Notes: generated by a model not told the origin, from the letters alone. Counted from the first letter of the stretch, positions 7,798 through 18,434 are shown. The stretch is DNA of 64,000 nt from Allobaculum stercoricanis DSM 13633 (GCF_000384195.1 NZ_KB913034.1:1121614-1185613), one strand, 5' to 3'. A program made the numbers and translations.

Positions 7798-9438
7798 TCA
7801 CATTTCATGATCATTAATCTGTATTGATACAGATTCTGAATTCGACAATTCTTCTTTAAGCTCATCGCTTAATGCGAGTTTTCCACTTTGAATGAGCTTA
7901 GCTTGTTCAACTGCTTTATGATATGCAGCGACTTTTTCATTTAATTCCACACTGACATCATTTTTGTTATCTTCATCTAAATGCGCTGTACTTTGCCGGA
8001 AATCTTCTGGTAGATCTTGCTGCTCGAGTGTTTGTAACTGTTCATCACTAATTTCAGATAGCGAAGCCAAACGATTGGCTTGTTTGGTCATAACTTTTTC
8101 AAAAAAATTACGGACAGTTCGGCCATTGGCAAAATTTTCATCACGATGAGCATAAAGATCTTTAAATATCGTTTTTGCTTTCTCTTGCGCTGCTTCATTG
8201 AGTACATATCCATTCTTCGAACACATGCCTTCAAAGATCACAAACAATTCTTCTGGCGTGTAATCGGGAAAATCAATAAATTTATTAAATCGCGATTTTA
8301 GCCCAGGGTTTGAGCTTAGAAATTGTTTCATCGGCTTAGGGTATCCGGCAACGATCACTGCTAAATCATCACGATGATTTTCCATTTCGACAAGCAATGT
8401 ATCTACTGCTTCATAACCAAAATCTTCTTTACTTTTCCCTGCCGTTAAGGCATACGCTTCGTCGATAAATAATACGCCACCAAGTGCCGAATTTGTTACT
8501 TCTTGGGTTTTTAATGCGGTTTGTCCAACATAGCCACCGACAAGTTCCGAACGATCGACTTCGACTAATTGGCCTTTGGACAAAGCTCCTAAAGAATGAT
8601 AAATTCGTGCTAATAAACGGGCTACAGTTGTTTTTCCTGTCCCCGGATTTCCGGTGAAGACTAAATGCATAGACACGGGAATATCTTTCATGTTCCGTTC
8701 TTGGCGGATTTTGCGAATCTTCAACAAATTAATCAAACTATTCACATCTTCTTTAACGTTTTGTAATCCAGTTAATTCATTGAGTTCAGCAAGTAAGTCT
8801 TCTAATTTTTCCAGCTCTTTTTCTTCTTGCTTATCTAATTTAGAATCTGTTGCTTGCCCAACTTGACTATTGATTTGACTATGCAATGGCTTGGATAAAT
8901 CACGATGAGAAAAAGAAGAAGCGTTAATTAGGGATGTATTTGGGACATTTTGATCATGAGCCCAATTTTGTAATGACAACAAATATATTTGCCGATCTAG
9001 TTCTTCTAATGCATTTTTCTCGTTGCTATAGTTGGCGATATTTTCACCAATAACCGTAAAGATTTGGATAATTTGATCTTTATACGAGGTGGGTTGAGCA
9101 AGGATGCGATCCACTCGTGCAGCCGCTTTTAACATCAAAGGAACAAGAGAAGAAAAGTCACTATTATGCAAAGATAAACGACGTGACAATTCCATTAAAT
9201 CTTCAGCCCGATATGAGGTATCAAATACCGCATTGATATATTCAGTTCGTTTAAAACTGATTGTTTGTTTGGTTTCACTTAAATACAACAAGTATGAAAG
9301 TAATTCGATTTGAAATTGGTTTTTCAAAGAATGATCCAAGGGTTGGACAAATTCCGGATCGACTTTTTCAAAATATTGAGCAAGTTCTTGGCCTGTTTGA
9401 TAGGCACGTAAAGACGTTTTTAATACAAAATCATCCAT
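7798..9438 (-). CDS. SpoVK/CbbX-type AAA+ ATPase
   Basis: A 546-residue ATPase. Its C-terminal half is a single AAA+ module: Walker A GNPGTGKTT, Walker B GVLFIDEAYAL, the pore-like segment GGYVGQTALKT, sensor region VIVAGYPKPMKQFLSSNPGL, and the arginine-finger region LKSRF, as in SpoVK, CbbX and EccA. The N-terminal 200 residues are helical and unassigned. Such proteins form hexamers that remodel partner proteins. A Lys/Glu-rich tail follows the ATPase domain. The ATG at 9438 has a modest AGAAAG upstream; an in-frame TTG at 9462 has none. The 3' neighbour is an uncharacterised 142-residue protein. Confidence 0.85.
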   Translation of the reverse strand: MDDFVLKTSLRAYQTGQELAQYFEKVDPEFVQPLDHSLKNQFQIELLSYLLYLSETKQTISFKRTEYINAVFDTSYRAEDLMELSRRLSLHNSDFSSLVPLMLKAAARVDRILAQPTSYKDQIIQIFTVIGENIANYSNEKNALEELDRQIYLLSLQNWAHDQNVPNTSLINASSFSHRDLSKPLHSQINSQVGQATDSKLDKQEEKELEKLEDLLAELNELTGLQNVKEDVNSLINLLKIRKIRQERNMKDIPVSMHLVFTGNPGTGKTTVARLLARIYHSLGALSKGQLVEVDRSELVGGYVGQTALKTQEVTNSALGGVLFIDEAYALTAGKSKEDFGYEAVDTLLVEMENHRDDLAVIVAGYPKPMKQFLSSNPGLKSRFNKFIDFPDYTPEELFVIFEGMCSKNGYVLNEAAQEKAKTIFKDLYAHRDENFANGRTVRNFFEKVMTKQANRLASLSEISDEQLQTLEQQDLPEDFRQSTAHLDEDNKNDVSVELNEKVAAYHKAVEQAKLIQSGKLALSDELKEELSNSESVSIQINDHEM

Positions 9439-9653
9439 AATAGGGGTACTTTCTATGTTCAAAGGAACAAAAAATTGATCGGATTATGACTGAAAGAAAG
9501 ATCAAAACACTTTCTCTTATTTTTATAATCTTCAGTTTACAATCACATGTACAAATTGTATCAAACATCTTGCACTCCGATTTACATTGTCGATAACAAA
9601 TCCGTTTGTTTTGATCATTTTTCCAAACGCTGTGAACTAATCATTTATCATCA

Positions 9654-9702
9654 TAAAAAAAGATGCCTATTGTCGATTCAATTCACGGCAACTAGACATC
9701 TT
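9654..9702 (-). terminator. Terminator of the secreted protease gene
   Basis: AAGATG (9660-9665) pairs with CATCTT (9697-9702), with an inner wobble-containing stem TTGTCG/CGGCAA, and T residues on the minus-strand side. Confidence 0.7.
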
Positions 9703-9719
9703 AAATTATGAATAAACAA

Positions 9720-10973
9720 TTAATTTTTAGGTACTGGTGCAGTACGATAACCAACACCTTCATCGTTCCATCCTAAAGCAACCAAAGCTGTTTTTTCTTC
9801 GACATCCATTGTGTAATGATGTTGTCCATCATTTGGATTATACAAACGATAAACTGCTGCATGTGTAGGATTTACAGAAGCGTACCAAGCGATTCCTTCA
9901 TCGTTCCATCCGATTTTGACTAATTCATCGCGTTCTTTTGTATCACTTGTGTAGTGGTGCAACCCATCATTTGGGTTATAAAGACGATATAAGGCTTCCC
10001 CATTTTTTTCCGTTTGTGTCATCCAAGCAACACCTTCATCATCCCATCCTTGTAAAGTAATTGCCTTGAATTCAGTATAGTTTGGAGTAAAGAAGTGTTC
10101 TCCACTATTTGGGTTATAAGCACGGTAAACCGCATTCGTCATCTCTTTTGTTGGGTTAGCACGACGGATCAGCTTATGGATTGAATCATTAATTTTTAAT
10201 CCCCCGTTTGCATCCACTCTTGCTAAAGCGTTGATATGGATCGCAACAACTTGATATTCACCATCTTTTTCAATAAAGAGCGGTGAACCACTTTGTCCTG
10301 ATGCTGTATCGACATCATGCAAAAGCATGTTTGGCTGACCATTTACAGTTGTCGTTAAGATCGTACCTTTCATTGTCCATGGAACAAGATCTTTAATATC
10401 GACGCCAGATTCATTCGTAAAACCAGCTAATTGAACTTTATTTTTCTGATCCACTAAAGAATTAATCGTTGCTTCATTGGCAAGTGTGAAATATTTACGT
10501 TTTCCCGTAAGAGGCGTATTTAAGTGAATTAAACCCGCATCTTCACTGTGGTTATCTGGATCTTTTACATATTCAGGGCTAACGAAAATCGCATCTGGAC
10601 CTAATTCGTATACTTCATTCGTTCCCCCAATCACGACTGTTACTTTTTCTACAGCACCATGGTCAGGGTCATATACAGCATGGCCAGCTGTTAAAATATT
10701 AGATTCATCAATCAAAAAGCCAGAACTAAAGTAAGTTCCTTTTGCAAATTTAATTTTGATTTTGACTAAGCTATTGTATGGAGCTTGATTAGGATCTTTA
10801 ACTTTTTCACGCTCGTCTTCTCCAATGACTTTAAATGGAACGATATCAATTCCATCCATCGTAAAAGACTCTTCAAAGGTTTGTTCTGTTTTTGCAAGTA
10901 AAGGGCTTGCTGATGAAAACATCATCATAGAGCTAAGTAAAGAACAAACTGAACATTTCATCCATTTTCTCAT
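9720..10973 (-). CDS. Secreted V8-like serine protease with three C-terminal DUF5648-type repeats
   Basis: A 417-residue secreted protein. Residues 1-27 are a signal peptide (basic start, hydrophobic core, cut near LLAK). The trypsin-fold domain of the glutamyl-endopeptidase (V8) type has His98 in TAGHAV, Asp145 in SEDAGL and Ser228 in SGQSGSP, so the triad is complete. After residue 280 come three repeats of about 45 residues of the form YRLYNPNDGxHHYT...GWNDEGxxWY. I recognise these as the DUF5648 repeat found in many secreted Bacillota proteins, likely for wall or glycan binding (inference). The ribosome binding site before 10973 is poor; an ATG four codons later is possible. Monocistronic. 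Confidence 0.88.
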   Translation of the reverse strand: MRKWMKCSVCSLLSSMMMFSSASPLLAKTEQTFEESFTMDGIDIVPFKVIGEDEREKVKDPNQAPYNSLVKIKIKFAKGTYFSSGFLIDESNILTAGHAVYDPDHGAVEKVTVVIGGTNEVYELGPDAIFVSPEYVKDPDNHSEDAGLIHLNTPLTGKRKYFTLANEATINSLVDQKNKVQLAGFTNESGVDIKDLVPWTMKGTILTTTVNGQPNMLLHDVDTASGQSGSPLFIEKDGEYQVVAIHINALARVDANGGLKINDSIHKLIRRANPTKEMTNAVYRAYNPNSGEHFFTPNYTEFKAITLQGWDDEGVAWMTQTEKNGEALYRLYNPNDGLHHYTSDTKERDELVKIGWNDEGIAWYASVNPTHAAVYRLYNPNDGQHHYTMDVEEKTALVALGWNDEGVGYRTAPVPKN

Positions 10974-11413
10974 AATTGTATGGCAGAAATTCTTTGTTGT
11001 TTAACAAAGCGGAATTTGAACTTCTTTCAAGGTTCTCTGCAACAATTCCTCGTCAACGAACATATTTTAAACTGTTCCACATGATTTTAACGCAAAATTC
11101 ACTTAGATTCATCCGTATCTTTCGATTTCATTGTCTGCGAAGTATACAAGTGCGTAATTTTTGATCGTTTCCATCTATCTCTAAGGAAATTTTATTCTTT
11201 TTTAAATAAAATTTATTCCTTATATACAGTTTGTTTATTATCTTTTTTTCGTTTGTTTTATCCTCAAAAGATTACAAACATGAATCAAAGTTAAATTGAA
11301 ATCAACTTTTGTTACTAGCGATTGTTAATTTCATATTTAGTAGTAAAAAAATCGATCCAATAGCACAATTGCTAGTGAATCGATGATTACTTCATGCATT
11401 AAACTCTATTTGC
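10974..11413. other. 440-nt gap between rnr and the protease gene
   Basis: AT-rich upstream region of the protease gene. Apart from the rnr terminator at its left end I see no gene or conserved RNA. Confidence 0.6.
11345..11384 (-). terminator. rnr terminator
   Basis: ATCGAT (11351-11356) pairs with ATCGAT (11379-11384), with inner TAGC/GCTA, followed on the minus strand by seven T residues. Confidence 0.75.
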
Positions 11414-13483
11414 CTAAAACACATTGGCGATATAGGCAAATGTAATTTGACGTTTTGGTACACTCGCTTCAACAACTTCCACTTGTACACGAGTTCCTAA
11501 ACGGAAAACTTTACCTGTGCTTTCCCCCGTTAATGTCATTGTGTCCTCATCGTATTGATAGAAGTCATCTACCATTTTACGTAAAGGAACTAAACCTTCA
11601 ATGGAGTTGTCTAAAGAAACAAAGAAACCAAAACTTGTCACGCCACTTATGACACCTTCGAACATTTGTCCTACTTTGTTTTGCATAAACTTCGTTGCTT
11701 CTAAATCGTTAACGGCACGTTCAACCGTCACTGCGTCTCGCTCTTTTTGAGAAAGATGCAATGCCGCTTTTTCCATACGATAACGATCGTGATTCAATGT
11801 TTTTTCATCATTCTTCTTTTCAAGAATATGACGACGAATCATACGATGAATTAATAAGTCTGGATAGCGGCGGATTGGTGAAGTAAAATGGCAATACTCT
11901 TCTAATGCCAATCCGTAATGTCCTAAGTTTTCTTGAGAATAACGCGCTTTTTGCATCGATCGTAATGCAACAGAAGATAAGATTTCTTTTGTATTCTCAT
12001 CTTGAATTGAATCTAAAAATTGCGCAATATCGATCGGTTCACATTGATCAGGATCAATCTGGCATGGGCAATGCAAAATCCGAGCCAAATTCACAACAGA
12101 TTGCAATTTTTGTGGATCTGGTTGTTCGTGAACACGATACATTCCTGGAAATTCATGAGTTACCAATTCATGGGCAACTGTGACATTGGCAGCGACCATT
12201 GCTTCTTCAATCATCTGTTCGCTCCAACCATGTTCTTTAACATAGACATCGATTGGCATTCCTTTTTCGTCTAATACATAATAAGGCTCTTGTGTCTCAA
12301 ATAGAATATGGCCACGCGCAATCGTTTGTTCATTGAGTTTTTTAGCTAAGTTGGAGAACTCTTGCAACATTGGACCAAATTCTTTGTATTCTTCTACAGA
12401 GTCTGGATTTTCTAAATATTCGTTGACCTTTCCGTAAGTACAACGTGCATCAGAGCGAATTACGGAATCATAAATGGAATATCCAATTCGTTTACCCTTT
12501 GCATCGAAATCCATTTCACAAGTCAGTGTTAAGCGATCCACGTCTGGGTTGAGTGAACAAATTCCATTGGATAACACAAATGGCAACATTGGAACTACAC
12601 GATCGGCAACATAAATGGATGTTCCCCGTTTATACGCTTCTTCATCAATTGGATCACCTTCAGAAACGTAATAGCTTACATCGGCAATGTGAACATAAAG
12701 CTTCCATCCGCCATTTCTTAGTTTTTCAACTGAAATTGCATCGTCGAAGTCTTTCGTCGTTTCTCCATCGATTGTAACCGTTAAAAGATTTCGTAAATCG
12801 TGACGTCCCTTCATTTCTTTTTTGTAAACGTGACTTGGAATTTGATCACAAGCATGTTTAACCTTCTTCATGAAATGTTGACGAACATCATTTTGTGTCA
12901 AAATTGCCGTCACATCCACACCGGCTTGATCTTCAAAACCAAGGATTTCAACAATTTCAACAACCAGTGGTTTTTGGTATTTCTGAACTTTTACCACCGC
13001 TTTAATGCCGGGTTTAAGTTTAAAATCTGCTTTATTTGTCACTTTAAATGACGTATGTAAATCAACGTCACTATAAAACTCATATCTGTTTTTGTATTTG
13101 ATAAATTTACCAACAATATTGGTTACCCCTCGTTGATAAATTCGAACAACTGACGTTTTTTGTTTTGTTTTATGGACTAACACTTCATCGCGGTCCATTA
13201 ATAAATCTGTACCCGCTTTGGATACATAAACTTTTTTATCCTGATCGAAAACTGCATATTCAAATGGTGAAACATCGCGTACTCGACCAGCAATCCATTC
13301 CTCGCCATCAATTAATACGTATTGATCATGATCGTTATGAATCAAACGTTCATCTTCTAATTCGTTGAGTGTTACCACAAACTGTTTAAATTCTTTCGTA
13401 GAATTCACATTCAGTTCTTTAGCAATTTCGCCCGGTAACATTTGTTTATTGGTTTTGAGGAGGTTTAAAATTTTATTCTTCAT
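11414..13483 (-). CDS. rnr: Ribonuclease R
   Basis: A 689-residue 3'-5' exoribonuclease of the RNB family that degrades structured RNA. Order: N-terminal winged-helix/cold-shock segments (to about 190), the RNB catalytic domain with TIDGETTKDFDDAISVEK carrying the metal-binding aspartates, HFTSPIRRYPDLLIHR, and a C-terminal S1 domain (GVISGVTSFGFFVSLDNSIEGL). The ATG at 13483 follows AAAGGAGG; the longer open frame begins in that ribosome binding site. It lies 48 nt after secG, the same secG-rnr order as in Bacillus, where smpB usually follows. smpB is absent here. Confidence 0.96.
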   Translation of the reverse strand: MKNKILNLLKTNKQMLPGEIAKELNVNSTKEFKQFVVTLNELEDERLIHNDHDQYVLIDGEEWIAGRVRDVSPFEYAVFDQDKKVYVSKAGTDLLMDRDEVLVHKTKQKTSVVRIYQRGVTNIVGKFIKYKNRYEFYSDVDLHTSFKVTNKADFKLKPGIKAVVKVQKYQKPLVVEIVEILGFEDQAGVDVTAILTQNDVRQHFMKKVKHACDQIPSHVYKKEMKGRHDLRNLLTVTIDGETTKDFDDAISVEKLRNGGWKLYVHIADVSYYVSEGDPIDEEAYKRGTSIYVADRVVPMLPFVLSNGICSLNPDVDRLTLTCEMDFDAKGKRIGYSIYDSVIRSDARCTYGKVNEYLENPDSVEEYKEFGPMLQEFSNLAKKLNEQTIARGHILFETQEPYYVLDEKGMPIDVYVKEHGWSEQMIEEAMVAANVTVAHELVTHEFPGMYRVHEQPDPQKLQSVVNLARILHCPCQIDPDQCEPIDIAQFLDSIQDENTKEILSSVALRSMQKARYSQENLGHYGLALEEYCHFTSPIRRYPDLLIHRMIRRHILEKKNDEKTLNHDRYRMEKAALHLSQKERDAVTVERAVNDLEATKFMQNKVGQMFEGVISGVTSFGFFVSLDNSIEGLVPLRKMVDDFYQYDEDTMTLTGESTGKVFRLGTRVQVEVVEASVPKRQITFAYIANVF

Positions 13484-13500
13484 CTTTTCCTCCTTTCGCA

Positions 13501-13525
13501 AAGAAAAAGGGCCCTATTATGGCCC
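13501..13525 (-). terminator. Hairpin between secG and rnr
   Basis: GGGCC (13521-13525 complement) and GGCCC with a 7-nt loop, then a T-rich run on the minus strand. A partial terminator between secG and rnr; it ends about 10 nt before the rnr ribosome binding site. Confidence 0.6.
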
Positions 13526-13531
13526 AATGAT

Positions 13532-13762
13532 TTAAATGACCTGTAAAGCAATGACGAGCGCTAAAAAAATTACACCACATACTAAAGTCATTCGAGAAAT
13601 AACTTTTTCTGGGCCTCTTTCTTTTTGAACAGCGAATAAGTTCAAGTCGCCACTACCTGTAAAAGCAGCGGATAAACCATCAGATTTACCACTTTGTAAC
13701 AGGACGAGAATAATGACTAATCCTGCGTCAATCATTAGTAAAATATTTAAAAAATTCTCCAT
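13532..13762 (-). CDS. secG: Protein translocase subunit SecG
   Basis: A 76-residue membrane protein with two transmembrane segments (about 3-22 and 54-74) joined by a loop containing LLQSGKSDGLSAAFTGSG, the SecG hallmark. It is the auxiliary subunit of the SecYEG channel. SecE is encoded at 18504-18707. It has an AGAGAG-type ribosome binding site and precedes rnr. Confidence 0.93.
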   Translation of the reverse strand: MENFLNILLMIDAGLVIILVLLQSGKSDGLSAAFTGSGDLNLFAVQKERGPEKVISRMTLVCGVIFLALVIALQVI

Positions 13763-13821
13763 AATTCACTCTCTCTTTATATTCATGGATCGTATTTCAG
13801 ATCGTAACATAAATCTTTGTC

Positions 13822-14601
13822 TTATGCATTTGCTAGTGCCAGAAAGTCGACATCATCCAAAGACGAAACAGTTAGATCAGGAAAAATCTGTAATCTTTCA
13901 ATATCTTTTTCTTGATGAACCCCGCTTTGGACAAAAACGGTCTGAACTTGATTATTATATCCAAGAGCAACGTCAGTTTCTAGGTTATCGCCTATAATTA
14001 TCGCATCTTCCTTCGATATCCCCGCTTTTTTTAAGGCTGTTTCTAAAATTGGCAAGTCTGGCTTCCCAATTTTTGGGGATGGTTTCCCTGTTGCATACTC
14101 AAACAAAGTTACAACTGCACCATTTCCCACTTCAAATCCACCAGGTTTAGCCAAAATGCGATCGTGATTGGTTCCGATTAACATTGCTCCATCCAACAAC
14201 ATTGCGAGTGCTTTTGAATACGTTGCATAATCTGCAGTTTTATCTAAACCGATAAATACATAATCAGGATGATCGTCAGTAATTTCAAAACCTTCATTGA
14301 ATAAAGCTTGGCGCATTCCATTTTGACCAATCATCCAAGCTTTTCTTTTATTTGGATCTAAACGAGCTGCATAGTCTGCTGCCGCCATTGCCGAATTGAC
14401 AAAGTCTTCAGCATGCACATTTGTATAACCCATATCTGTCATATGTTTGACGTTTTCTTCAGGCGTACGCATCGAGTTATTCGTCAAAAACAAATAAGGA
14501 ATATGATGTTCGGCACAAAAATTAACAGCTCTAATACCCGCTTCAATTGGTTGTGGGCCGCGATACATCGTGCCATCGAGATCAAATAGCATCGTTTTCA
14601 T
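13822..14601 (-). CDS. NagD-type HAD phosphatase (HAD-IIA)
   Basis: A 259-residue haloacid dehalogenase-fold phosphatase. Motif I DLDGTMYRG carries the nucleophile Asp, motif II is FLTNNS, and the motif III/IV region is GKPSPKIGKPDLPILE with GDNLETDVALGYN. The cap placement matches the HAD-IIA group (NagD, p-nitrophenylphosphatase-like), which acts on small sugar phosphates or nucleotides; the true substrate is unknown. I use the ATG at 14601, preceded by AAGGGAAGGA, so that the protein starts directly at motif I; the frame is open further upstream without a good ribosome binding site. Confidence 0.88.
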   Translation of the reverse strand: MKTMLFDLDGTMYRGPQPIEAGIRAVNFCAEHHIPYLFLTNNSMRTPEENVKHMTDMGYTNVHAEDFVNSAMAAADYAARLDPNKRKAWMIGQNGMRQALFNEGFEITDDHPDYVFIGLDKTADYATYSKALAMLLDGAMLIGTNHDRILAKPGGFEVGNGAVVTLFEYATGKPSPKIGKPDLPILETALKKAGISKEDAIIIGDNLETDVALGYNNQVQTVFVQSGVHQEKDIERLQIFPDLTVSSLDDVDFLALANA

Positions 14602-15142
14602 CTTGTTTTTTCCTTCCCTTCTTTTGTCTGTCTTTTCATTAAGTTCTATAAAATGGACATCCAATTTTGGCAATTTAGATCTTTGATTTATAAATTGCAT
14701 TGTTTTGAATTGAATCTGTTTATTCATACGTTTCTATTTTCAGTAATTTTGATTACTTCTTGGGATACAGTACCAAAATTTCAATTTCAAGAAAACTGAT
14801 ATTCGTATTGAAATGCCTATCATTTTTCAAAGGTCTAAATCTAAAAATAATACATGACACTTGGCATCGTAAAACCCATTAGACAGGAAATTTAATCCAC
14901 TCTTCTTCTTACGAGTAAAACATTTTTTCTCGCCATAAGAAAAACCCTCTTGCGAGGGTTTTCGAGGAGGATTGCGAAACAGGAAACATTTAGATGCTTC
15001 ATTTATTGCCTCAACCCCGATAAAGCGATTAAAAAAAAGCAAATAAATGTTGATCATGTAAATGAAATACCGAAGTAGATCTCTACACTTTGCACATTCG
15101 TTTAAAATGTAAAGATCTAAACAGTTTATCCGTTCATTCTAT
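14602..15142. other. 540-nt gap between the HAD gene and galK
   Basis: Holds two inverted repeats: a strong hairpin AAAACCCTC/GAGGGTTTT with 4-nt loop (14941-14962), probably the galK terminator on the minus strand, and a 12-nt arm repeat without T run (15076-15087 with 15108-15119, one mismatch). A 76-codon open frame here looks non-coding. Confidence 0.55.
14941..14962 (-). terminator. Probable galK terminator
   Basis: Perfect 9-bp stem, loop of four, T-rich on the minus-strand side (TTTTTCTT). Confidence 0.65.
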
Positions 15143-16417
15143 TTAGAATACTTTGTATCCACCAAATGGACGAATCTGAAGAATATAACATGCACCTGCA
15201 CCAAAGACTTGATCCATTTCATTGCGATAAGCTTCAACTAAGTCATTTGGAACAAATGCTTGGATCGTACCAGCAAATCCACCACCATGAACACGGTGTG
15301 CGCCACGACCATTTAATACTTTTTCGCTTAAGAATAAAGCGAGAGATACTGCCTGGTTTTTGAAATCTGCAGGACTATAAATATTTTGGAGATATTTAAA
15401 AGAAGAGTTTCCGGAAGCTAAAATTTGTGCTTCAAAGCCAGTTAAATCGTTGTTATTTAATGCAGCAACTGCTTTTTGAACGCGTTTGTTTTCTTCGAAA
15501 ACATGCATTGCACGAAGCAGAGCTCGATCGTTGTTTACTGTATTTCTAAGTTCAACTAGACGAGCATAGAATTCATCTTCGTTAACATCACGTAAGAATT
15601 CTTGACCAAAGAATTGGTCCACTTCTTTTAATTCATAAGGGATATCTGCATAATCTTGTGTTAAATCCGCATGAGATGCGTGCACATCTGTAATACAAAG
15701 TGAAGTATTGAAATCCGCAAAGTTTACATCGACTTTTTCGACGATTGGATTTTTTGGATCTGCAAAATCAATATGAATTAAACCACCAACTGAACATGCG
15801 CATTGGTCCATTAAACCACAAGGTTTACCGAAGTATACGTTTTCTGCATACTGACCGATTTTTGCTAATTCAACAGGATCTAAATTTCCTTCATTATATA
15901 AATTAGAGAAAATATTTCCGACCATAACTTCAAATGCAGCAGAGGAAGATAATCCACTTCCTTGTAATACATCACTTGTCATGAATCCATCGAATCCGCC
16001 AATTTTTCCGCCGTCTTCGGCAATTTTTGCGGCTACACCGCGAATCAATGCTTGGCTCGATTCCTTTTCATTTTCATTTGGATTTAAATCACTTAAATCA
16101 ATTGCAGGGATATCATAGTTATCACTAAGCACTTTTACAACGCCATCTTCACGAGGACTGACCACTGCAATGATATCTAAGTTAATGGATGTGGCTAAAA
16201 CTTCTCCGTGTTGATGGTCAGTATGATTCCCGATCACTTCAGAACGACCTGGAACGGAAATCACTTGAACTTCTTTGTCACCATAGAGATCAATAAATGT
16301 TTGGATACTTTTAATATAACGATTTTTTTGAGCTTCAACATCGTCACCGTAAAGTAAAACTAAACGTTCGTCTTTTTTACCTTCGGCAATCGCTGTTTTT
16401 AACTGACTTGCTAACAT
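15143..16417 (-). CDS. galK: Galactokinase
   Basis: A 424-residue GHMP kinase that phosphorylates galactose to galactose 1-phosphate, the first step of the Leloir pathway. Signatures: GRSEVIGNHTDHQHG (galactokinase box), GSGLSSSAAFE (ATP-binding GHMP loop) and GRGAHRVHGGGFAGTIQ near the C-terminus. The catalytic Asp is in the CGLMDQCAC region. About 35 residues longer at the N-terminus than typical GalK, with a good AAAGGAGAC before the ATG. galE and galT are not nearby. Divergent from a LacI-family regulator that is probably its repressor. Confidence 0.95.
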   Translation of the reverse strand: MLASQLKTAIAEGKKDERLVLLYGDDVEAQKNRYIKSIQTFIDLYGDKEVQVISVPGRSEVIGNHTDHQHGEVLATSINLDIIAVVSPREDGVVKVLSDNYDIPAIDLSDLNPNENEKESSQALIRGVAAKIAEDGGKIGGFDGFMTSDVLQGSGLSSSAAFEVMVGNIFSNLYNEGNLDPVELAKIGQYAENVYFGKPCGLMDQCACSVGGLIHIDFADPKNPIVEKVDVNFADFNTSLCITDVHASHADLTQDYADIPYELKEVDQFFGQEFLRDVNEDEFYARLVELRNTVNNDRALLRAMHVFEENKRVQKAVAALNNNDLTGFEAQILASGNSSFKYLQNIYSPADFKNQAVSLALFLSEKVLNGRGAHRVHGGGFAGTIQAFVPNDLVEAYRNEMDQVFGAGACYILQIRPFGGYKVF

Positions 16418-16433
16418 AACGTTTGTCTCCTTT

Positions 16434-16528
16434 TTAAAACGCTTTCATGTACCTATTGTAGTAAAAAGCAACTTAACAAGCAATATTTTACTAAATTTAA
16501 TTACTGAAAAATGGAGTTTTACTAAATT
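16434..16528. promoter_or_regulatory. galK/regulator operator region
   Basis: Between the divergent genes are a cre-like site (minus strand ATGAAAGCGTTTTAAA, 16434-16449, one mismatch to the CcpA consensus) and three related 9-10 nt elements: TAGTAAAAA (16459-16467) and two direct copies of TTTTACTAAATT (16487-16498 and 16517-16528). The spacing of the two direct copies is 30 bp, close to three helical turns. They are good candidates for regulator binding. Confidence 0.5.
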
Positions 16529-16549
16529 CTCAAAAATATCTTTACCTAA

Positions 16550-17614
<1,065 letters not shown>

Positions 17615-17623
17615 TCTCTATTT

Positions 17624-17657
17624 AACGAACTCGATCATTGATCTAGTTCGTTTTTTT
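17624..17657 (+). terminator. Terminator of the LacI-family gene
   Basis: AACGAACT pairs with AGTTCGTT across 13 nt, then seven T residues. Confidence 0.88.
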
Positions 17658-17697
17658 ATTTTCAAAAATGATGATCATCATCGTAGCTTTTTGCGAA

Positions 17698-17738
17698 TAA
17701 AAAAAGCTTCTTTTCATCACATAGGATTAAAGAAGCTT
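17698..17738 (-). terminator. nusG terminator
   Basis: AAGCTTCTTT (17704-17713) pairs with AAAGAAGCTT (17729-17738); minus-strand T run follows. This ends the block before the ribosomal protein genes rplK-rplA that often follow nusG elsewhere. Confidence 0.85.
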
Positions 17739-17757
17739 AAGTATCTAATTAATTAAA

Positions 17758-18309
17758 TTAGTCTTCAACTTTTTTTAAATCTGCTAAAGGTACTTCTACA
17801 CTAGATTCTTTACCTAAGATGTAAACAGAAACTTTTGCAGTTTTTTCTTCCATATTAATGGAAAGAACTTCAACACGGTTACCTTCTAAAGTACCAGAAA
17901 TAACATCGACCATATCACCTGGTGCATAATCGATGTTTAATGTTTGGGCACCTTTATTTAAGCGAGATAAAACCGCATCAACTTCTTCTTGTGCAACTGG
18001 GAATGGTTTTGCCCCTTTACCAGAAGATCCGATAAATCCAGTTACACCTGGTGTATTTCGAACGATGTACCAAGCTTCATCAGTCATTCTCATTTGAACT
18101 AAGATATAACCAGAGAACAAGTTATGTGTTTTTTGAATTTCTTTTCCGTTTTTATATTCAATTTCAGTTTCTTCAGCAACAACGATTTGGAATAAAGAAT
18201 CTTCCAAGCCCATTGTTTTAATTCGTTTTTCGAGATTTTCTTTTACGCGGTTTTCTTGTCCAGCATATGTATTGACAACGTACCAACAAATGTTTTCTTG
18301 TGCGCTCAT
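17758..18309 (-). CDS. nusG: Transcription termination/antitermination factor NusG
   Basis: A 183-residue NusG: NGN domain (WYVVNTYAGQENRVKENLEKR at the start, then GYILVQMRMTDEAWYIVRNTPGVTGF) and a C-terminal KOW domain (GDMVDVISGTLEGNRVEVLSIN). It binds RNA polymerase and affects pausing and Rho- or ribosome coupling. It is downstream of secE as in most bacteria, but a terminator hairpin at 18446-18481 separates the two, so it probably also has its own promoter. Confidence 0.96.
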   Translation of the reverse strand: MSAQENICWYVVNTYAGQENRVKENLEKRIKTMGLEDSLFQIVVAEETEIEYKNGKEIQKTHNLFSGYILVQMRMTDEAWYIVRNTPGVTGFIGSSGKGAKPFPVAQEEVDAVLSRLNKGAQTLNIDYAPGDMVDVISGTLEGNRVEVLSINMEEKTAKVSVYILGKESSVEVPLADLKKVED

Positions 18310-18434
18310 ATGTGCATCTCCTTTAATTTTTATGTTTTCAAAGATTGAATCTCTTATTCAATCGAATTGAAATGCGTTCTTCTTTTATTCTATATCACGA
18401 AATAGATTTCGCAAAAATAGTCATATGTATTTTA

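Noticed and set aside
14827..15057. 76-codon minus-strand open frame
   Set aside because: It covers the probable galK terminator hairpin, has no ribosome binding site and an implausible composition.
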